Below are positions 59,479 through 64,000 of a DNA stretch of 64,000 bases, piece by piece (the first letter of the stretch is position 1; the number at the start of each line of letters is the position of its first letter). The translations under genes and the position numbers were made by a program. Below the pieces are notes generated by a model. That model was given only the letters and a program-made list of their open reading frames with translations. It made no database searches and had not been told where the DNA came from. Origin of the DNA: Leadbettera azotonutricia ZAS-9 (lineage in GTDB: Bacteria > Spirochaetota > Spirochaetia > Treponematales > Breznakiellaceae); assembly GCF_000214355.1 (NCBI RefSeq), contig NC_015577.1, positions 1,054,001 to 1,118,000 of the forward strand, in the 5' to 3' direction.

Positions 59479-59507
59479 TTGACTATTTATTGTCCCCTTG
59501 CTATCTT
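59479..59507 (+). promoter_or_regulatory. Predicted promoter of the tRNA-rpmG-secE-nusG-ribosomal operon
   Basis: TTGACT (59479-59484), a 17-base spacer, TATCTT (59502-59507), about 30 bases before tRNA-Thr. Confidence 0.65.
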
Positions 59508-59536
59508 ACTTGGACGTTGTAAAATCAGCGTTTTAT

Positions 59537-59609
59537 GCCCTTGTAGCTCAGTTGGCAGAGCATATCCATGGTAAGGATAAGGTCATCAGTTCGATTCTGA
59601 TCGAGGGCT
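59537..59609 (+). tRNA. tRNA-Thr (GGT)
   Basis: 73 bases. Acceptor GCCCTTG pairs with CGAGGGC; anticodon stem TATCC/GGATA with loop ATGGTAA, so anticodon GGT; T loop TTCGATT. CCA is not encoded. It is 22 bases before rpmG, as in many bacteria. Confidence 0.93.
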
Positions 59610-59631
59610 GCTAACCCTGACGGAGGAAGAT

Positions 59632-59805
59632 ATGGCGAGTAAGAAGACAGCAGTAGAGTTGGTAGCGCTCCAGTGCAGCGAATGCAAGCGGAAGAACTAC
59701 ACTACCCAGAAAAACCGGCGGAACACCCAGGATAAACTGGAGTTTAAAAAGTACTGCCCCTTTGACCGCAAGCATACTGTGCACAAAGAGACCAAGGTAA
59801 AGTAG
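59632..59805 (+). CDS. rpmG: 50S ribosomal protein L33
   Basis: A 57-residue L33: [18 protein letters not shown] then [21 protein letters not shown]. It keeps the zinc-binding cysteines C-x2-C near residues 15-18, but the second pair is reduced to a single cysteine in KKYCPFD. GGAGGA precedes the ATG. It lies between two tRNA genes in the classic rpmG-secE-nusG arrangement. Confidence 0.95.
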   Translation: MASKKTAVELVALQCSECKRKNYTTQKNRRNTQDKLEFKKYCPFDRKHTVHKETKVK

Positions 59806-59831
59806 AGATTTTCCCTTAGGGAAAGTATCCA

Positions 59832-59904
<73 letters not shown>

Positions 59905-59931
59905 AGCAAATTTATGATATGAGAGGATGGC

Positions 59932-60111
59932 ATGGGCAAAATTGTTCAGTTTATAAAAGAATGCTACGCTGAACTCAGGAAGGTCATCTGGCCAAGCCGG
60001 GATGATGTGGTCAGCTCTGTCAAGGTTGTTATTGTTTCCACCGTTATAATTGCCGCAGTTTTAGGATTGGTGGATGTGCTTCTGCTCCTTGGGGTGCAGG
60101 CGATCTTTTAA
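59932..60111 (+). CDS. secE: Preprotein translocase subunit SecE
   Basis: A 59-residue SecE with the amphipathic helix KECYAELRKVIWPSRDDVV and one membrane segment VVIVSTVIIAAVLGLVDVLLLL. It clamps SecY in the translocon. AGAGGA lies before the ATG. nusG follows 17 bases later. Confidence 0.95.
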   Translation: MGKIVQFIKECYAELRKVIWPSRDDVVSSVKVVIVSTVIIAAVLGLVDVLLLLGVQAIF

Positions 60112-60128
60112 CAGGGAAAAGGATTAAT

Positions 60129-60686
60129 ATGGCTACGGGCTGGTATGTCCTCCATACCTATTCGGGGTACGAGAATAAAATAGACAAAACTATCCGCATG
60201 ATGATCGATCACGGCGAGCTGGATAAGGAGATCGTGCGGGATGTGAAGGTGCCCTCAGAGGAAGTGGTGGAAGTCCGGGACGGCAAAAAACGTACCCAGA
60301 GCCGCAAGTTCCTCCCGGGCTACATACTGATAGAAATGGACCTTCCCGAAAGGGAATGGAAGGATACAACTTCCAAGATCCGCAAGATTCAGGGGGTTAC
60401 CGGCTTTGTAGGAACCCCTGCTGACAGGCGGCCCAGCCCCCTTACCGGGGACGAAGCCAGGGGGATTTTGCAAAAGTCCGGGGAAATGAAGGGCGAAAGG
60501 CCTGTTAGGGCAAGGCAGTCCTTTGCCCCGGGCGAGCAGGTTAAGATCGTAGACGGCCCATTCGAGTCTTTTACGGGAACTATAGAGGAAGTGAACCAGG
60601 AGAAGAGCAAGCTCAAGGTGATGGTAGGCATATTCGGCCGCAACGTCCCTGTCGAGGTTGACCTCCTCCAGGTTGAGAAGGTGTAA
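60129..60686 (+). CDS. nusG: Transcription antitermination factor NusG
   Basis: A 185-residue NusG: NGN domain (GWYVLHTYSGYENKIDKTI, LPGYILIEMDL, GVTGFVG) and C-terminal KOW domain (GEQVKIVDGPFESFTGTIEEV). It binds RNA polymerase and Rho or S10. Length matches the family. Confidence 0.95.
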   Translation: MATGWYVLHTYSGYENKIDKTIRMMIDHGELDKEIVRDVKVPSEEVVEVRDGKKRTQSRKFLPGYILIEMDLPEREWKDTTSKIRKIQGVTGFVGTPADRRPSPLTGDEARGILQKSGEMKGERPVRARQSFAPGEQVKIVDGPFESFTGTIEEVNQEKSKLKVMVGIFGRNVPVEVDLLQVEKV

Positions 60687-60723
60687 AAAACGCCGCGTGC
60701 GTTCATATAGTGGGAGAGGTTTT

Positions 60724-60757
60724 GTTTCCGGCAGGAAGCCTGGCTTCCAGTGGAAAC
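60724..60757 (+). promoter_or_regulatory. Leader hairpin before rplK, candidate L1 autoregulatory site
   Basis: In the 133-base gap between nusG and rplK: GTTTCC ... GGAAAC encloses a perfect GGAAGCC-T-GGCTTCC hairpin with short internal loops. In many bacteria L1 binds an rRNA-like fold at this location to repress rplK-rplA; whether this hairpin does so is inference. Confidence 0.5.
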
Positions 60758-60819
60758 CTTGGATCTCGCTAGATTAGTCGGGTTTTGTCCCAGGCTAAGC
60801 ATACCACGAAGGAGATTTT

Positions 60820-61251
60820 ATGGCAAAGAAAAAGATTGCCACGTACATCAAGCTGCAGTGCCCTGCGGGAAAAGCCACTCCGGCCCCGCCCGTCGGCCCT
60901 GCCTTGGGACCTCACGGCGTCAGCGCCCCCCAGTTTGTCCAGCAGTTCAACGACAGGACAAAAACCATGGAACCGGGGCTCGTGATTCCGGTGGTCATCA
61001 CCGTCTATGTGGATAAGTCATTTACCTTCATCCTCAAGACCCCTCCGGCTTCGGTGCTTATCAAGAAAGCCATTGGCTTGGACAAAGGATCCCCCGAGTC
61101 CCACAAAACCAAGGTGGGCAAGCTCCCCAGGGCCAAGTGCGAGGAGATCGCCAAACTGAAGATGCCCGATCTTTCGGCCAATGATGTCGAGGCTGCCATG
61201 CGCATTATCGCCGGCACCGCCCGGTCCATGGGCGTGGAGGTGGAAAAATGA
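60820..61251 (+). CDS. rplK: 50S ribosomal protein L11
   Basis: A 143-residue L11: [22 protein letters not shown] is the proline-rich N-terminal signature, and the RNA-binding C-terminal domain ends [22 protein letters not shown] precedes the ATG. Its stop overlaps rplA by four bases. Confidence 0.96.
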   Translation: MAKKKIATYIKLQCPAGKATPAPPVGPALGPHGVSAPQFVQQFNDRTKTMEPGLVIPVVITVYVDKSFTFILKTPPASVLIKKAIGLDKGSPESHKTKVGKLPRAKCEEIAKLKMPDLSANDVEAAMRIIAGTARSMGVEVEK

Positions 61252-61931
61252 AACACGGAAAAAAATACCGGGAAAGCATCAAAAAATACAATCCCGAAAG
61301 CTCCTACGAGCTTAAAGAAGCCCTTGCCCTTGTAAAGACGATGGCCTTTGCCAAGTTCGACGAAACCGTGGACCTCTCGGTCAAGGTGAGCCTCAAGAAG
61401 AGCCAGTCTGTCAGGGATACCGTGGTTCTCCCAAACCAGTTCAGGGGCGAAAAGAAAGTCCTGGTTTTCTGCAAACCCGAAAAAGAGAAGGAAGCCCAGG
61501 AAGCCGGTGCCGCCTTTGTGGGCGCCGACGACCTCATCGAAAAGGTGAAGGGCGGTTGGACCGATTTTGATATCGCCGTAGCCACCCCTGATATGATGAA
61601 AGACGTTGGCAAACTTGGTATGGTGCTGGGCCGCAAGGGCCTCATGCCCAACCCCAAGACCGGTACAGTAACCTTTGACCTCAAAGGCGCTTTGGCCGAA
61701 CTGCGGAAGGGCCGGACCGAATTCAGGGCTGACAAGACCGGCGTTGTGCACCTGGCAGTGGGAAAAGTCTCCATGGAGCCTGAAAAGGTTGCCGAAAACG
61801 TCCAGATCGTAGTGAGCGAAATCAACAGGAAGCGGCCTGCGGATGCCAAGGGCGATTTCCTCCAGTCCATTTCCGTAGCTTCCACTATGGGTCCCGGCGT
61901 ATGGGTGACTGCTGCAAAGGAAGGAGAATAA
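61248..61931 (+). CDS. rplA: 50S ribosomal protein L1
   Basis: A 227-residue L1 with [18 protein letters not shown], the [15 protein letters not shown] signature and C-terminal [14 protein letters not shown]. It binds 23S rRNA and, in many bacteria, its own mRNA leader. Confidence 0.96.
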   Translation: MKHGKKYRESIKKYNPESSYELKEALALVKTMAFAKFDETVDLSVKVSLKKSQSVRDTVVLPNQFRGEKKVLVFCKPEKEKEAQEAGAAFVGADDLIEKVKGGWTDFDIAVATPDMMKDVGKLGMVLGRKGLMPNPKTGTVTFDLKGALAELRKGRTEFRADKTGVVHLAVGKVSMEPEKVAENVQIVVSEINRKRPADAKGDFLQSISVASTMGPGVWVTAAKEGE

Positions 61932-61932
61932 C

Positions 61933-62481
61933 ATGGCCATAGTCGCTAAAAAAATACAGGATATCAAGGTAAAGTCCATCAATGAGCTCAAAGATGCCTT
62001 CCAGGCTGCGCCTGATTTTATCTTTGCCGATTACCGCGGCCTTACGGTCGGACAGATCACCGGCCTCCGCAAACTGCTCCGCAACAAGGGCGCTGAATTC
62101 AAGGTCGTCAAGAACAATTTTGCCCGCATCGCCTTCGAGCAGCTTTCCGCCCCCGATGTGTCGGGCTACCTTACAGGTCCCACGGCGGTAACCATTTCCC
62201 CCAAGGACGCCAACGAAGTCGCCAAGATACTTTTGGATTTCACCAAGGAAAGTCCGGCCCTCAAAGTCAAGGGCGGTCTTGTGGGCCAGTCGGTCTACGA
62301 CGCAAAACAGGTTGAGGCTTTCTCCAAGCTCCCCGGAAGGCTCGAGCTTATCTCTATGTTGATGTCGGTGATGAACGGTCCTGCGAGAAACCTCGCCGCC
62401 GCCCTCAACGATATCCCTTCACGGCTGGTGCGTACCGTCAAAGCCATTGCCGACAAAAAGGCAGAGGGCGGCGCAGCTTAA
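61933..62481 (+). CDS. rplJ: 50S ribosomal protein L10
   Basis: A 182-residue L10 with the N-terminal rRNA-binding part FIFADYRGLTVGQITGLR and the C-terminal helices that hold L7/L12 dimers (LSMLMSVMNGPARNLAAALN). It begins one base after rplA, so there is no upstream L10 leader; the 131 bases behind it hold hairpins instead. Confidence 0.95.
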   Translation: MAIVAKKIQDIKVKSINELKDAFQAAPDFIFADYRGLTVGQITGLRKLLRNKGAEFKVVKNNFARIAFEQLSAPDVSGYLTGPTAVTISPKDANEVAKILLDFTKESPALKVKGGLVGQSVYDAKQVEAFSKLPGRLELISMLMSVMNGPARNLAAALNDIPSRLVRTVKAIADKKAEGGAA

Positions 62482-62508
62482 TTTTTGCGATAAACCTTCA
62501 GGCTTCCG

Positions 62509-62566
62509 GGAAACCAAACGGTTTCCGCTGCCATTCCTGTCGGTTTGATATACCGGGTCCGCCCGG
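62509..62566 (+). promoter_or_regulatory. Two hairpins in the rplJ-rplL gap
   Basis: GGAAACC-AAAC-GGTTTCC (62509-62526) and CCGGG-TCCG-CCCGG (62553-62566), both perfect stems with four-base loops, in the 131-base gap before rplL. They may protect the message end or regulate the higher rplL yield needed for four copies per ribosome (inference). Confidence 0.45.
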
Positions 62567-62612
62567 CTGTGTTTCGTATGAGACGCAAGATGTAATTTAA
62601 GGAGAAGATAAT

Positions 62613-62993
62613 ATGGCAACGAAAGAAGAGATTTTGGATTCGATTGCTTCCATGACTGTCCTGGAAGTTTCCGAACTGGTAAAAGCTATGGAAGAGAAGT
62701 TCGGCGTTTCCGCCGCCGCGCCCGTAGCTGTCGCCGCTGCCGGCCCTGCCGGAGCCCCCGCAGAAGCTGTGGAGGAGAAGACGGAATTCAATGTAATTCT
62801 CAAAGCCTTTGACGATTCCAAGAAGATCGCAGTAATCAAAGAAGTCAGGGCAGTTACCGGCCTGGGACTCAAGGAAGCCAAAGACCTTGTCGAAGGCGCT
62901 CCCAAGCCCCTCAAGGAAAATGTTTCCAAGGACGAAGCTGCAAAGATCAAGGAGTCAGTCACTGCCGCCGGCGGTACGGTTGAAATCCAGTAA
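62613..62993 (+). CDS. rplL: 50S ribosomal protein L7/L12
   Basis: A 126-residue L7/L12: N-terminal dimerisation domain ([20 protein letters not shown]), an Ala/Pro/Gly-rich hinge (about 35-55) and the factor-binding C-terminal domain [30 protein letters not shown] precedes the ATG. Confidence 0.96.
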   Translation: MATKEEILDSIASMTVLEVSELVKAMEEKFGVSAAAPVAVAAAGPAGAPAEAVEEKTEFNVILKAFDDSKKIAVIKEVRAVTGLGLKEAKDLVEGAPKPLKENVSKDEAAKIKESVTAAGGTVEIQ

Positions 62994-63060
62994 ATTTTTG
63001 CGGGAGCCTCAGCCGAGGAACAACGCGGCGAAGGTTCCCATCCGGAAGACAGTTTATTTG

Positions 63061-63119
63061 CCACGAGTCGCACGAAGGGCGTGAACCGGAAGAAAAGGTT
63101 CGCGCTTTTCGTGGTTTTT
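63061..63119 (+). terminator. Terminator-like hairpin between rplL and rpoB, candidate attenuator
   Basis: CCACGA (63061-63066) pairs with TCGTGG, enclosing a second helix AAGGGCGTGAACC / GGTTCGCGCTT, and is followed by TTTTTG. It sits 26 bases before rpoB. In other bacteria partial termination between rplL and rpoB lowers polymerase synthesis relative to ribosomal protein; this hairpin fits that role (inference). Confidence 0.65.
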
Positions 63120-63145
63120 GTATTTTAATAAGATAGGGGGAAGGA

Positions 63146-64000
63146 ATGGCAAAAGCAAAGACCATTACCAAGAGGACGTACATTGGCAAGGAAATTCAGG
63201 ATGTTATGGAGCTGCCGACTCTCATAGATATCCAGACTTGTTCCTATGAACGTTTTTTGCAGTGGGACAAAATCAGGAGCAATGAGAAGCCAAACCTCCA
63301 GGGCCTGGAAGAAGTTTTTCAATCTATCTTCCCCATCGAAAGCCCTAACAACGATATGCGGCTGGATTATGAGTATTACTCCCTTGATACAGGCAACATA
63401 AAATTCAACGAGCAGGAATGCAAGCAAAAGGGCCTGACCTATTCAGTCTCCCTCAAGGCAAGGGTGAACCTTTACTTTGTCGGGACCGGCGAAATTCGCC
63501 AGAAAGATATTTACATGGGCGACATCCCCATTATGACGGAACGGGGGACCTTTATTATAAACGGCGCCGAGCGCGTTGTGGTTTCACAGATTCACCGTTC
63601 ACCGGGCGTTATCTTCAGCCATGAGAAAGGAATTTACTCTTCCAGGATCATCCCCTACCGGGGGTCCTGGCTCGAATTTGAAATAGATCAAAAGAAAGAA
63701 CTCATCTACGCCAAAATAGACAGGAAGAAGCGCATACTTGGAACAATATTCCTCCGTGCCCTGGGCTATGGAAGCAGAGAAGAAATTATCCGGGCTTTCT
63801 ATAGGGTCGAGACCCTGAAAGTAAAGGATGATAGAGAGACGAGGGAAGAATTCTCCGGGAAAGTGCTGGCATCCGCAATATGGGTCGTGGGGAATGATCC
63901 TGAAGACAAGGAGAACAAAAAAAAGCTCTACCGCGCTGGGGACAAGCTCCATCCGCACGATGTGGACGAACTTTTGGCCAATGGCGTAGGGTCCATAGAA
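63146..64000 (+). CDS. rpoB: DNA-directed RNA polymerase beta subunit, N-terminal part
   Basis: The first 285 codons of rpoB; the gene continues past the right edge. The start MAKAKTITKRTYIGKEIQDV follows GGGGGAAGGA. Recognised segments include IQTCSYERFLQWD near the N-terminus, the DIYMGDIPIMTERGTFIINGAERVVVSQIHRSPGV block, which is diagnostic for the beta protrusion, and GSWLEFEID leading into the lobe. Catalytic and rifampicin-binding regions lie outside the window. Confidence 0.96.
   Translation, partial: MAKAKTITKRTYIGKEIQDVMELPTLIDIQTCSYERFLQWDKIRSNEKPNLQGLEEVFQSIFPIESPNNDMRLDYEYYSLDTGNIKFNEQECKQKGLTYSVSLKARVNLYFVGTGEIRQKDIYMGDIPIMTERGTFIINGAERVVVSQIHRSPGVIFSHEKGIYSSRIIPYRGSWLEFEIDQKKELIYAKIDRKKRILGTIFLRALGYGSREEIIRAFYRVETLKVKDDRETREEFSGKVLASAIWVVGNDPEDKENKKKLYRAGDKLHPHDVDELLANGVGSIE

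Overview
The window reads as a chromosomal segment of a spirochaete, most likely a Treponema-type anaerobe (inference). The main reasons are a cheA / CheW-CheR fusion / cheX cluster of the treponemal type, three periplasmic solute-binding proteins whose signal peptides end in an Ala-Gly-Gly-Ser type site without a lipobox cysteine, a heterotroph's set of amino acid transporters feeding an indolepyruvate:ferredoxin oxidoreductase, and HPr kinase with HPr. Sigma-70 type promoters are unusually easy to read: many have exactly 17 bases between the -35 and -10 boxes.

Layout. 1-9.3 kb: the end of an rRNA methyltransferase gene, a cation/proton antiporter carrying a fused PTS EIIA domain, then a long leftward gene string hprK - ptsH - NtrY-like kinase - NtrC-like regulator - lexA - holA - mntP. 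9.3-12.3 kb: a polar amino acid ABC transporter. 12.3-15.6 kb: an accessory patch with operator-like palindromes, a 114-bp palindromic repeat, a small membrane protein, an Rpn-family nuclease with a gene remnant behind it, and a short RecQ helicase. 15.8-20.8 kb: a second amino acid ABC transporter joined by overlap to iorA-iorB, then paaK. 22-26.8 kb: a complete branched-chain amino acid transporter (livFGMH and binding protein). 26.9-30.1 kb: two Rrf2 regulators overlapping two trans-sulfuration PLP enzymes. 30.2-38.6 kb: FAD oxidoreductase, MFS transporter, ychF, a full-length RecQ, a stand-alone cyclic-nucleotide-binding domain protein and GTP-type PEP carboxykinase.

38.7-41.9 kb is a second accessory patch: a trypsin-like protease fused to a beta-barrel, a second identical copy of the 114-bp repeat, an 11-unit 21-bp tandem repeat, and a third, diverged copy of the 114-bp repeat lying in frame inside the signal peptide of a small lipoprotein gene. 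41.9-49.2 kb holds lysine biosynthesis by the diaminopimelate aminotransferase route (lysC, dapB, dapA, asd, lysA, dapL; no dapF here). 49.3-49.8 kb carries a toxin-antitoxin-like pair whose toxin is broken. Then come an RNB exoribonuclease, two outer-membrane-type proteins, the chemotaxis cluster, and the conserved tRNA - rpmG - tRNA - secE - nusG - rplKAJL - rpoB block running off the right end.

The strongest unexplained signal is the 114-bp element. Its three copies have the same length, follow the same TTTATT flank, fold into two hairpins whose stems co-vary between diverged copies, and stay open in one reading frame; one copy has become 38 codons of a protein. A second theme is a group of genes (lysC, hprK, ychF, the cyclic-nucleotide-binding protein, perhaps cheA) with a -10 box 5-10 bases before the start codon and no Shine-Dalgarno sequence, which points to leaderless mRNAs.
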